This document shows, piece after piece, positions 50,599 to 62,600 of a DNA stretch of 64,000 bases. Below the pieces are notes generated by a model, which saw nothing but the letters and a program-made list of their open reading frames with translations, did no database searches and was not told where the DNA came from. Both the position numbers and the translations under genes were made by a program. Numbering within the stretch: the first letter of the stretch is position 1; each line of letters starts with the position of its first letter. The stretch covers positions 6,145 to 70,144 of the forward strand of contig CAJNOL010000962.1 in NCBI GenBank assembly GCA_905250125.1, given 5' to 3'. The stretch is from Rotaria sordida. Its lineage: Eukaryota > Rotifera > Eurotatoria > Philodinida > Philodinidae.

Positions 50599-52762
50599 AT
50601 GAATCGAACAAATTCTGGACGTCGTCCTCCACCAGATCCAAATTCGATTGAAGCTAAATATTTGTCAACTAGTGTAGGCAAGTATTAAATTTTTTATTTT
50701 TCCTAAATTCTATTTTCTTTTTTTTAATAATTTTGTAAATATAGGACCAGCATTAATTCGTGGTTTAGCTGAAATTGTTGAACGTCGCCCAAATGATCCT
50801 ATTGAATATTTAGCTACATTTCTCCATAAACAAGTTGAAAATACACGAGCACAAAAAAAAGTAAAAATTTGATATTTTATTTCATTTTTTTTTTCATCTT
50901 TTTAACACAGAAAGAAGAAGAAGCAGAACAATTAGAAATTGAACAACAACAAGCTGAAGAAGAAAAACAACATCGTGCTCAACTTAAAAATGAAATTCGA
51001 ACTTTACGTGAACAAGAAGAAAATGAACGAAAACAACGTGAGGCAGAAGAAAAACGTAAACGAGATGCAGAAGAATTAGCTAAACGGTAAACAAAAAGAA
51101 TATTATTTCATATATTAAAATACATAATATTAATCTTGTCTGTAGACATAAAGAATTAGCAACCGCACCACCATCATTACCTGCTGTACGTGAAGAAGAT
51201 GATGTATTTGTTGTTGAATTTGGTGAAACAGAACTTCATCGACGAGCTGCTGTTCAGAGTTAATACGAAAAAAAAAAACTTTCATTTAAATGAAAAATAA
51301 AAACATTGATGTTTTTTTTTTGAAATATACTTTAGATGCTAATCTTTCGGAATTACTTCAAGATAATTATCATTCAATTGCATCACGTAATGCTGAAGGA
51401 AAAACACCAAGAGATGTTGCTGTTGATGCTGGTCTTCAAGATAATGTTGATCAAATTGGTTTGTATCATTTTTCTTTTCATATAAATAAATAGATATGAA
51501 AATTTCTTTTTTGTATTTAGATACTTTTTGTGTTCAATTACTTCAAAATGGAAATACAAAAGCAATTAATGATCTAGTTTTATGTGGTTATACAGAAATA
51601 CTTAATCAATTAAAAACAATTGAAGATACTGATGAAGATACAAATGATTTTATTAATAATGAAGTTCCTCAATTATTAGTAATGAATATATATATATAAA
51701 TTTATTAACGTTTTCTTTCTTTTTGTTTTGTGAAACATGATCTAAAAGGACTACTGAAATATGTAGAGTAGAAATTTGCATCCTGTCAACAGACTATGAC
51801 AGGAAGAAGGAAGAATACTCCTATCTTGTGGTACAAGGTGCTGCCTACCATCACATTCAGTAGCCCGATATCTTTCCTTCAACTGATTTTAGCTGTAGCT
51901 TTGAACAGAAGGCCAGTCTGACATAGAGTTCTTGCACTTTATTGCTTGAACTTCCCCATACATACTAACTAATTACACTCTACTCACAAGAGCAGATATA
52001 TGTCACAACGTAATCAGCATGCTACCAGACGAATCATTCGATGGCTGTTGGTGCTGAGGTTTGAACATAGTACCTTGTGAATATGTGTCGAACAATGTAG
52101 TTACTTGGCCATGGCATCTGATCTTGACAGACACTAGCCAGAGACCATAAGCCTTGTTGATATACGATCAAAGACCGTATATCAATAACGTCTCATTATA
52201 AAATATGAACTGCTACCTTATTCAATTGCTAGAGGATTAGGTAAAATGAGAGTGAAGAAATGTAGACAGAATAAAACAATCTCCCTGTGATTAACAACAA
52301 CAGTTAGAATATGTTTCACATTTTAATCCCACAGAGATTGCACTAACAACCTTTTCTTTTGTTTTATTTTAGGAAAAAATCAAACAATTACATCAAGCAA
52401 TTAAAGATGGAGATACAGAAACAGTTGATACAATGGTATCTGATCGTAAAAATATTGCACTTTATCGAGATGCTGAAGGTTCATCATCATTACATGATGC
52501 TATTGAAAATCGTCAATATAATATAGCATTAAATCTTTTACAAAAATATCCATCATTAGCACTTATTAAAGATATTGTAAGTAGAAGATAAAAATATTGA
52601 TTAATATGAAATAAATTTATTTGAAATTTTTAGCGTGATCGAACAAGTCTTGATTTACTTAATTCAATTGATGAAGATACAATAACAGATGATCAACGTG
52701 ATATATATGATCAACTTAAAGAAACATTAATATCAACATCAGCAGGTCAACAAATGGATTAA
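50599..52762 (+). CDS. Dpy-30 motif / coiled-coil / ankyrin-repeat protein
   Basis: Eight exons: 50599-50677, 50745-50860, 50911-51086, 51146-51258, 51336-51458, 51521-51678, 52373-52576 and 52634-52762. They sum to 1098 nt and give 365 aa. Residues about 22-60 match the Dpy-30 dimerisation motif (SVGPALIRGLAEIVERRPNDPIEYLA is split by the first intron). A highly charged coiled coil follows, about residues 62-125. The C-terminal half has ankyrin-type helical pairs (LHQAIKDGDTETVDTM, GSSSLHDAIENRQYNIALNLL). Dpy-30 motifs bind amphipathic helices in histone methyltransferase complexes and ciliary radial spokes; an axonemal scaffold role is plausible but inferred. The first intron is GC-AG (donor G|GCAAGT). 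Intron 6 (694 bp) carries a transposon-like repeat. Confidence 0.8.
51731..52345 (+). repeat. Interspersed element with GTGAAACA-type inverted ends, copy 2
   Basis: It lies inside intron 6 of the Dpy-30/ankyrin gene and accounts for most of its length. The left end TGTGAAACATGATC and the right end ATATGTTTCACA form the inverted terminal match. The ends match the element at 2925-4545 and the interior matches 17025-17275. It has no coding frame. Confidence 0.65.
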
Positions 52763-52937
52763 GAAGAACTATGTTTATTTATTTCATGAATTTTTTCCTT
52801 CTTCTTCTTTTTTTTTTCTTTTCACATTAAAAAAAAAACAACCTTGTATCTGAATTGACACAGACATGATGAGCAAAAGCTCATGCAAGTATATAGAAAA
52901 AAATGAACAATAACACAAACAAAAAGATTACATAGAT

Positions 52938-55224
52938 TTAATTGCCTGTTAGTTTTGGTACGAATATAAAAGCAAGTAGACCACCAAGTACAATTGCAGA
53001 TATTGAGGCAATTATTACAACCATACAATATTCTAAAATAAATAAACAAGAATTCGGTTTTTTTTTAAGATTAATATCGTAGTGAATAAAAAGAAATAAT
53101 AGGTCTCATTCTTAATATCTGTTAAGCTATCATGACGGATGGACTAGAACAGTCAAATATATGAAAAGGCTTAGTAGACATGAAAATATATTAGGAAAGT
53201 TTTTCAAAATACGCAAATCCAACATATCGTAATCAATTATTGAACAAGAGAAATAATTAGAAGTGCACCATTGTACACATCTGTAGACAAGCTTTTCTAA
53301 ATTTATTACTTTTTGTTTGCTCTAATAAGAATTTATCATTAATTGAATCTGATAAGGTAGCTAAATATCTATTTCGATACTTAAAACATCAATCCTTCAA
53401 AGAAATTTCATCATATACACTTGCGAAAAAGTTATCTAACCACTGAAGATAATATATAACTCTTCTCAGGAAGGTAAAGTAGAAATGAAATAGATTATCG
53501 CATTGTTTTTGTGTAATAAATGTGAACAATATGAATAACCATGTAAATAGGAGCAGTGCATAATATTGGGAAAGAGTTCTTCTCAATACTGTAGATGTAG
53601 AAGTGAATTAACCATTGCAACTCTCTGTCAAATCTTCATCATTGGATTCCAACCAAATTTAGAGATTAGCCAAGATATTAGAATTCTTTTATCCAACTTA
53701 TTTTTTTGTCTTCTAGTGAAATTTCAAATGTAGGATATTCGATTGCACATGCTGACCGTAGGAGTTCGGTTTTATCGAGATTTGTTAATTGAATAGGAAG
53801 AGTCGAATAAAACGAATCAAAGAATGATTTTAATCTATACTCTAAATATAGACATTTATTCCTCTTGTTACAATCGCTGATAAATCATTAGCGAACATAA
53901 AACTTGAATAAAAATTTAAGAAATTTATCAAATCAAAATGATAAGTAATAAATAGAGTAAGCGTAAATATTGATCTTTGGAAAATCTCCTGCTGATGAAA
54001 TAGAAAAACCATCTAGATTCCATTCCGTTAATTTCAATAAAAATTCTTCGATTTATAAGTCAATCTTCTATCCATTTAAGCTAATTTATCTATTGAAAAA
54101 TAGATATTAACAAAGAATGAATGATTCTTCAAAGCAATTTAGTTTTACAAAATATCTTTGAAATCTTTTTCTTGACAATTTTGATTTCTCATCATTATCT
54201 TTTACGAATAAAAAAGCATAAATTTATCGTTATGTTTCTGAATGTGGTAATTTACTTTTCGTTCAATATATAATTTTTGATAATTAATAAACAAGATTAC
54301 TATTAATCTTATGATCTCTATAAGCAACTGTTCCAATAGTATTCGATATATTCAAAAAATTAGTGATCAACTAATAGTGACAGATCTACATAGATTTAAA
54401 AATAATTTTTTTCCATTACAGTGAAATGCAGTTCAATCTACAAACGAAAGCTCATCGAAAACAAGATTGAGCAGCATAACTAGCTATTCATAGAATAACT
54501 ATAACCTAGAAAATTACAGAAAGTACCAAATTTTCTGGTATATAATTGTGTCTGCAATATTTGATGTATGAAAAATTTTTCAAAGATCTATTTGTTTTTC
54601 GTGATTGACTATACATAATTCTCAATTAAAGAGTGATCAGAAAGCTTTTAGACAGCATATTTGTTCATTTCTTTTGACATATTTCTAAGGTAGCTTCTGA
54701 TCTACGAGCTGATATATAAACAAAGATTTCAACTTTTAATTTCGAATCGCAATAGTGAAATACAAAAATTTTTTTCTTTTTTTTTTAGAAAACTTACTAT
54801 CTTCCCAAAAGAATTTATCATGCATTTTATGTGCCATATTTTTCATTTTTTCAGCATCACGAAATAAATCTGTTGATCTCATATCAAGTTCTTCAAGACG
54901 AAGATTTCTAACTAAAGTTTTTTCATATGTATCTGTTATTATATTCATTAATCTATCAACTTTATTTTGTGCATTTATTATTTGTTGTTCATCAACAGGT
55001 GTTGGTATTTGTTTAAAATATTCTCCTCGTTTATCACCACTACCATCATTTGTATATGTCATATTATTAGATAATTGATTAGATTCATTTATTGGCATTT
55101 CTATCTGTTGTTGTTCTCGTCTATGATTATCATAATGATTAAATAGATTAACAACATATGAATGTTTTTTATATTTTTTAAATTGATTTTTTTTTCGTAA
55201 TCGAAGACGAAAACAGAATTTCAT
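52938..55224 (-). CDS. R-SNARE (synaptobrevin/VAMP-like), tail-anchored
   Basis: Two minus-strand exons, 54798-55224 and 52938-53032, separated by a 1.77-kb intron. They give 522 nt and 173 aa. A basic N-terminal extension (about 75 residues) precedes the SNARE motif at about residues 84-142: KVDRLMNIITDTYEKTL, then LVRNLRLEELDMRSTDL with the Arg of the ionic zero layer, ending in FFWED. Exon 2 codes the membrane anchor (a VVIIASISAIVLGG-type stretch) and a short tail, KLTGN. R-SNAREs on vesicles zip with Q-SNAREs to drive fusion. The VAMP subtype is not clear. No longin domain is present, so it is a brevin. An internal Met (about residue 43) is an alternative start. The stop lies 175 bp from that of the convergent Dpy-30 gene. 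Confidence 0.83.
53590..54230 (-). mobile_element. Degenerate LINE reverse-transcriptase remnant in the SNARE intron
   Basis: Minus-strand fragments follow RT order: an EINGMESRWFFYFISAG stretch, a counterpart of the PQGS block (KINIY/GSIF region), FMFANDLSAIVT where the catalytic FADD has become FAND, then NLDKTELLRSA and a W-x-KEF-YLG block. Several stops and frameshifts break it. It runs in the same direction as the host gene and largely explains why this intron is so long. Confidence 0.6.
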
Positions 55225-55577
55225 CGATCATCCGTCATGTCAATTCACTAATATATATATATATGTATATACATAATATACAGAGTTAAATAGCCTTGTG
55301 CGCGCCTCTTACGTATCTTTATTCCCGCTTTATTCTTTTTTTTTTTTTACTTTGAAAATAAATTACGTACATACTTTCTTTTCATTTGTTTTCTATGTTC
55401 ACATTATTATCATCATCAGGTGCTTGATTTCCTCGAAAGAAGCTTTACTTTAGGATCAATGAAAAGAAAAAAAAAGAAAGAAATCTCTAAAGGCCATCTA
55501 ATAAGACATTCAATGATAAAGGATTGATAAAAGAGAAAAAAAAGAAAAGAATTTATCGTTTTGTCAGTTTTGAAGAA

Positions 55578-56377
55578 ATGAATGAAAGTGAACTTCGAAG
55601 TGAAGATTCTCTTCAATCAGTTAAATATTTAGGTAAAGAACGTTCATTATATGCTCGTGGAATAGGTATAGCAAATGTAAGTAAAAATTTCCTATGAATT
55701 TAATCTATATTTCTTCTGTTTTTTTTTTATGCAAGGAACCTGTACGTATTGTATGGACACGTTCAAAACAAGGTTCACAGTATAATCGTTGTGCTATATC
55801 AATAGATCGATTTGGTTTATGTATATATGAAGAAATAGCTAATGAAACATATAAAAATGTTTGGTGTGATGCTATTGAAAATATATCATATTGTGTTGCT
55901 GAACCAGTACATCGTCGTATATTTGCATGGATTGCTCGTTCACAATATTCCAATGAACTTGATTGTCATGTTGTACTTTGTAAAACAAGTAAACAATCAT
56001 GTTTACTTGCTGACTTATTAGCAAAAATATTCTATGAAACATATCATTGTGGACAAAAACGAATTACTAATTTAACACCAAAGTTATTAGATCGTTGTTC
56101 TGTATGTGATACTATGAATCGACAACAACAATTAAATAATCGTTTATTGTTAAATCGAAATTATTCTCATCGACCATATTATAATAATCATATTGAAGAA
56201 AGACAAGAAAATGAGAATTATGAACATAAATCATGTCATGAATCTATGATTGCACGAGCTTTTGTAAGAAATTATGAAGAAAATTCAATTAATAGCAGTA
56301 GACGTCAAAGTATTGATTTTGATTCAATATTATCTGATAAAAAATCAATTAAACCAGTTGAATATTATCGAAGATAG
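55578..56377 (+). CDS. FAM43-like PTB/PID-domain adaptor
   Basis: Two exons, 55578-55676 and 55736-56377, give 246 aa. A phosphotyrosine-binding domain fills about residues 12-145: KYLGKERSLYARGIGIANEP (the usual first strand and helix), IVWTRSKQGSQ, ISIDRFGLCIYEE, ENISYCVAEPVHRRIFAWIAR, and CHVVLCKTSKQSCLLADLLAKIF as the last strand and helix. The CVAEP-x3-RIFAW block is closest to FAM43A/B, whose PTB domains are of unknown partner. The C-terminal 90 residues are polar and low complexity with no known motif. It is divergent from the R-SNARE gene with a 353-bp shared upstream region. AATAAA occurs at 56392-56397. Confidence 0.75.
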
Positions 56378-56397
56378 ATATTTTTACAATGAATAAA

Positions 56398-58776
56398 ATC
56401 TATTACAAGATGTTGATTTATGTATTAGAACCAAGGGCAAAATCGAGCATAGATATTAACGTATTCTTAAGCCCATATGACATTTTTCTCATCGGTTCTT
56501 CATTTTTTTTTTGTTTTATATTGTTCTTATACTCGAAATGAATGAATATGTATATATATATATATGTCAAAACACCTGTGCAAAATAAAATACCTACATA
56601 AGCTGAATTGATATTTTAAATAAATAAATCAAAATTAGGTTTTTCTTTTATATAGAACAAAAGTGTATAAGATAATTGAATGACGTTCAAAAAAAAATTC
56701 AAATCTCATATAGGGTAAAACCTAATATATTAAATGACAACATCAGGAATTTTGATTAAATTAATATGTTGAATGTTTGGTTACTATCTTAAATTGATGA
56801 TCATTTTCATTATTCAATGTTTTTGTTTGAAAATTTTTTGAAAATCTTTTCTAAATTTTCATATTGCGTATAAATATAAAAAAAAGAAAATTGTATAGAA
56901 CCTTGTATTTCTTTCTTGTTGTTATTAATAAGTTTGAATGTACTAAAAAAAAATATAACAGTTCCATCATTTATTCATAAAGACCAATAATAATTTATTA
57001 ATTTTGATTGATTACATTCTGACAATTCATTATTCCTTATTTACTATGAAAAAAAAAAATATTTTTTTTAAGTGTGCGTGCTGTAGACAAGAGTGAATTG
57101 CAAATTCTTGGTACACTTGAAATTTCAGCTGTATTTTCCTAATAACTTTTCTTCTTATCGAATGATTTGGAGAATTTTTTTAAATGTTACTCGTCTCTCG
57201 GAATGTCTCACACCCACACCGAATTCCAGCTCTCTTGCTCCTATTGCCACTGACTTATGGAACTCTTTTTGCGAAAAGAGTTCTGTTTTGTAGAGAGATG
57301 TGCTAAGACAACGCATAGCCCATTCTATACAATCTAAAATATACTTTCGAAAGACATATCTTTCTATGGCCATTCGCCCTAAAGGCTTTATGAAAGACAC
57401 TTGCTCATTTTCGTGTAGAACGATAATATTATTTTTCAATTTTCTTCGTCTGGTCACGAATGAATGGAAAGCGAAGGTATTCAAAAGAGAGATTGTTTTG
57501 TGGCGAACAAATTAATTAAAGAAAAATCCTGTCTTGAACGACTATCCTTTTTGGTAAAAAGAAAGCGAACTTGACCTAAAATTTCGAGTTTCACTTGCTT
57601 TCTAGAACGACATTTTTGGTATGATGTTTGTTTCAAAAGTGGATCAATATGAGTTGTATTTTATACTTATTCGTTTTGTTTCACGATGGAATATTATCCT
57701 ATTTTTATTCTGAACATAGATTTTGAATTAAAACGTAATTTTATCGCATAGAGTTTGAGTGAAGTGTTGGAGCTTATAGAATGATAATTTTTATTTGACA
57801 TTTCGAGGAATACCGAGTCGACATCACTTGCAAATCCAAAGAGATGCGGCTACACTCCTTTTTGGGCTTTATAGTTAGATATTGAATCAAGATAATGTAA
57901 AGTATCTGAATTAGTTGACGAAGGTTGTTTGTTTGTTTTGAGCTGATAATGTTCATAAGCAAGGGACCAAATTCTGGATGCGACATGTGAACAGCATTCT
58001 AGTGAAATCTCTTCAAATAATAGAGATCGAAATGAAGCACCTCTCTGATTCCCATAGATATGATCTATGATAATCAGTATGGTCTTATCGAAATCCGTTA
58101 AGCAACTATTTGAAAAGCCCATGTTAGAGCAATTTTTAAGGACATAGTAACGCTTATTTATGTAGAAAAAATGGTGGCCAAGTCTCTTCAAATAGTGGAG
58201 ATCGAAGGTATACAAGTCAGCCATCAATTACTCTGTACCGTATGTCTCATACACCCTTTACCATATGTATGTTGAAATCAGTAGGATAATCACTATTATA
58301 ATCAAAACTATTATCTAGGTAGATAATGGAATCAATTGCCTTTCTTATTATATATAATCAGTGCGAGTTTTCTTATGATTTTCAAATAGGACCGATTCTG
58401 CTAGGAAATCCACTTCCATTCTTTAATAAAGTCTTATCCTCTTTCTCATCGATCTTAATCATTTAGTTCGTCTATACCTTTCTTCCTCACGTCTCACATC
58501 ATCTTGTTGATCTTCTTCTCTACTTTCCTGCATCTACACTAATCTTCTTTATCTATTTCATTTGCTGGTTTCGTTTTCACTTTTCCTTCTCATATTACTT
58601 GTTTTGCGTCGTTCACTTGCCTCAATTTCACCATTCAATTCGCTTGTGACGTGTTTCTTTTTTCATTTTGTTTATTCGCGTTGACTTCCATTGCCGAATC
58701 TTATATCTTTTTATACACTAGATAGACGAACAGTGCACAAATAAAGAATTCAATTTTTATCAGTGTGATAAGCGAA
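56398..58776. other. Intergenic stretch without a supported gene
   Basis: A 125-codon minus-strand frame (57850-58227) and a 109-codon one (57155-57484) are open, but they show no family signature and no splice partners. The phrase TCTTCAAATA-TGGAGATCGAA occurs twice about 165 bp apart (58012 and 58181), a small local duplication. I call no gene here. Confidence 0.45.
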
Positions 58777-61510
58777 ATGGATGCAGTCCTCGTTACCTTT
58801 CTTACATTTCTAACGCTTGTCAATGGTCAACTCAGTACGTAGTTGGACTTGCTAGATATTTTTTCATTTCATTTATTGATAATTGCTTAGATTGTTCACT
58901 CTACAATCCATGCGGTCACCGTGGTTCTTGTCGGGATAATGCAGCTGGTAAATGGACATGTGAATGTAAATTTTGGTGGGATGGCGCGACCTGCGATATT
59001 CGTGAGGATTATTCATGTTTAATGATTGGAACCGAGATTCCTTTTTTTCAGAGACAAGCAGCGGAATACAAGTTATTGCACTCGGTTGTCTTCTGGGCGT
59101 GCTCTTGATAATTCATAATGGCTTGATCATTTTTCAAAAAATACGCAATAAGAAACGACAGAAAAAAGAAAAGAATGAGTGAATATTTTCTGATCTTTTT
59201 CTTGTCCATTGTTCATGCCGTTTATCTTCTAGGGAAGAGTTGAAAGATTCGAAATTGTTTGATTTAGCCCTGGTCCATGTCAAACGATCGGCTAGTATGA
59301 CTTCTTGTCTCATTGCAGTACTCATGTTGCTCGTTGCTGCAGGAGCTCTTGTCGCAAAATGGACCATTTTGCGGTCGATTCATGATGAAATGGTATATAG
59401 ATTCAGAAATAATTTATCACTATACTATGATCCAAATCCACTGTGTCACATCATCAATATTAACAGTGTTAACCGAATCACTTTTCCTGCGGCATGCTTA
59501 TTAATTGTTATATTTATCATAAAAACGAAACGAACATCATTGCTGCGCAATTATTGCAATGGATACGGAGCACCACCGATACCTACCGATTTTCTTTCTC
59601 CCATCCATCGCAAATTTACTGCAGTGATTTTTGCTATTTATGCCGATGAGCTATTTGATATTGTCAGAAACATTTTCAAAGATACAGAAGAAAAAGCAGA
59701 TGGTGTTATTTTAACTCAGCTACTACATATTTCCCAAGTATTGATTATCGGCATTCATTACTATCCACTTTTAGCTGCTATCCATCTTCATTCGATTTTT
59801 ACATTAACGTGTGGTACACTTTATGCATGGCTTGACTATTCACTGACCATTGTCAATCAAGGTATGTGTAAATTCGATTACTATCCGATTGCTAATACCT
59901 ATAAAGATGCGTCCAATGGCAGTAGTCTGATCTATATGCTGAAATACTATGGTACTGGTTCATCGCTAATTGCTATTCAATTATGTACTGATATTCCACG
60001 CTACTTATGTTTGGCCTATGTAAGCGTGAAATTACCTGTAATGCTCATCGGAAAACTCTATCGTCGATTAAAAAGAAAAAGATTATCGAAAGAAGAACAA
60101 TTTCGAATCGAATTAACACAAGAAGAACGTGTACTTCTACGCGCATCGGATTCGAATTCAGCTGAAATGCTGTACGTTCGAAATTTATTTCGTTCGGCCG
60201 ATAAACGACCACGTAGTGATGCACTTATTGCTCGTCTTATACCAAAATTTATTTATGAATGGCGAGATGATTTTCATTTTTCATCTCGTGTTCTTTGTGT
60301 CTATTCATCGATTTGTCTTCTTCTCTTTTTTATTGCCATACATGTATGTATTGAAACTATACCATATTTACATGCATTTCAAGGTACACTTCAACAGTTT
60401 GTTCAGCGCATATCGAGTTCAAACAAAGTACATGACAATACTAATGAAGTCAAAGAACAAACATCGTTATTTATCGTGCCACAATTGGTTCGACCATTTA
60501 TATTAGCAGTAGCAACAACTGCAATAATCATCATCATACATTTGTTAGCATTACTTGTTAATATTCGTCGAAATCTCTTTCAATCATTTCGTGGTGATTG
60601 TTGTGAAATACCACGACGGCAACGGTCAAAATATGTTTCCTATGCAACGGGTAATATACATTTTGCCGGATTTTTTATTGGCTATTTTATTTGGGGTCTT
60701 ATTTTAATTGGAACTTTTTCATGCCTCTTCTGGATAAACATCGAAGCTTTCATCACATATGGTAGTGTTCGATTAGTAGAAATCATTTCCAAACTTGTCA
60801 TTCCAGTTATTCTATTGTTTTCTTTCAAAAAATATCTGAATAAATTATTATGCCAATATATTTTCCTTCGACATTCTGGTCAAGTACTATCGATTAATAA
60901 TCGTCGTATATTGATGATTTTTATTTTTTTCAATTTCTTCTTGGATACCTTTGTCGGTTTTATTTCATCAATTCTTCGATTAATTAAAAGTGTCATTGTT
61001 GGAATAATTTTCATGTGCCGAATAGATTATTCGCCATTAGGACGTCAATTGGAATCATTTGATGCTGGTTTCAAAGCCTATTGCGGTTTTATTCATACGG
61101 AATGTGCTCATCGACATCCAGTCATGTTAGTCTTTGCTTCGCATCTTCTTTCTCAAGTGAAACTTAAACAAGCTGTGGTTCGTCGTACAGCGAATACTTT
61201 CAAGGATTTGGCCACTATTGAAAAGAACTCTTCGATGAAGATTATGTCTAATGATGAAGAGAAACGATCTAGACGAGTCATTCGTAAATGGCAATTGGGC
61301 GTATTTCTCACTCGTAATCCAATGATTGTCTTCTTTCGAAAGGCGTTTCTCAATCAATTACACATCGATGAAATTCATCTATTGAATGATGTTGATGGTG
61401 ACATGGACCAGAATAGGAATAGGATGTTGCCTCTAAACACACGTCTCATGTCGGTCCGTAGTCCAAGTATCGCTTCACAAACTGATTTGAAGTTCTTTGA
61501 AGTATCTTGA
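58777..61510 (+). CDS. EGF-domain STRA6-like multipass membrane protein
   Basis: Four exons: 58777-58834, 58891-59001, 59052-59178 and 59233-61510. Phases agree; 857 aa. Exon 1 codes a signal peptide (residues 1-18). Exon 2 codes one EGF-like domain with six cysteines (NCSLYNPCGHRGSC ... CECKFWWDGATC). Exon 3 codes a membrane segment and a basic stretch. Exon 4 codes a large multipass region with many membrane segments. Its C-terminus follows STRA6: MCRIDYSPLGRQLESFDAG, AYCGFIHTE, HRHPVMLVFAS, and WQLGVFLTRNPMIVFFRKA, aligned with vertebrate WGLAYTLLHNP and VFRKTA. STRA6 imports retinol from retinol-binding protein. Invertebrate relatives are poorly studied, so the ligand is unknown. The N-terminal EGF is not part of vertebrate STRA6. 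AATAAA lies near 61594. Confidence 0.8.
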
Positions 61511-61634
61511 TTTTGATATACAAAAGAATTTGTCAAAATGCAAATAGAACCTATAATTGAACTCAATATAGCAAAAATTTTTCTTGAATTTAAAATAAAA
61601 TGATTTCATTAACAATAAGGTTTTTGATACATGC

Positions 61635-61720
61635 AGCAGTCCGACTGGTACTCAGTCAGAGTGGGTATCCAGTGGGATCGACATCCAGTCGACTAGTCGG
61701 AACTGGGACTGATGTATAAC
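61635..61720. repeat. GC-richer stretch of repeated CAGT/ACTGG motifs
   Basis: Variants of CAGTC, CCAGT and ACTGG alternate in direct and inverted order across about 80 bp (for example CCAGTCGACTAGTCGGAACTGG). It can form short hairpins. The rest of 61511-62207 is AT-rich and featureless. Confidence 0.4.
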
Positions 61721-62207
61721 TATATAGAATATGGCGTTCAGGTTTTATCTCAAAGCTATCGCAACACATGAGACAAATAATAACTCAATCTTTTACATCG
61801 TGGTTCTAAACAGACATCTATTGAATCAACTATGTATGACTTTTAGTTTTGTAGTTGTTTCAAGAAAGGTAAGGTATACTATTTTCCTTTCCTAATATTT
61901 GTATTATGTAATGTACATGAAAGAAAAAAAATGAATACTTTAATCTATATAATCCATATAGCATAAAAACCAGTCAAATTGTTATGAAACATAAGATTAA
62001 ATGGATTGTGTCGAGTTTCGTTTTTCTGAATTTAATATTTTTCAAGGGTTAATTTCTGCTGATGATATATAGATTATAATACAACAATCCGTTTTCTTGT
62101 TTATTTAAAATTAATATTCATGAATGAAATCGTTCGTTTATATATATAAAACACTACCACCATAAATATAATTTCCAATCGAGTTGCTTTAACATACATT
62201 TACGAAG

Positions 62208-62600
62208 TCATGTCTCGGACTCGACAAGCTTGTTCAAATGTCGGAAAGCAATGCTACTCGCTCTTGAAAAACACAATGAGATCAAATGATCAGTATTCTG
62301 ATTAGTTGTTTCCATTAGGAATCGTACCATCGGTTCTATATCTTTTATCAGTGTATTTATTGTAAGATTTTTCAGCCGTGGACACAAAGCAACAAGCAAT
62401 TTGACTTTTTCTAATGTACATCTGTTTTTGAAAGTCACATCCGTAATAGTATTTTTACTAGATACTAATCGAAATATTTCACTTTGTTTAACTGATATAT
62501 AATCATTTTTATACAAGGGCATTGATGTAAACGTCAATGTACGAATATTAGGTATAAAGCGTAATAGTTCGATAATTTTTATAAAAGAAAAATGGTCGCA
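62208..62600 (-). pseudogene. Untranslated C-terminal remainder of the F-box/LRR-like gene
   Basis: The reading frame of the upstream gene continues, unbroken and in phase, for 130 codons beyond the TAA at 62601-62603. It keeps the family repeat style (IIELLRFIPNIRTLTF, VALCPRLKNLTINTL). A single C-to-T change of a CAA codon would explain the stop. Confidence 0.65.

Noticed and set aside
57155-57484. 109-codon minus-strand open frame with an overlapping plus-strand one
   Set aside because: Both strands are open at once and neither shows a domain, which is typical of chance.
57850-58227. 125-codon minus-strand open frame
   Set aside because: No recognisable motif, no splice context and no supporting neighbour; chance openness cannot be excluded.
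60129-60506. 125-codon plus-strand frame inside the STRA6-like exon
   Set aside because: Alternative-frame shadow of a real multipass coding exon; the hydrophobic residues arise from the shifted frame.
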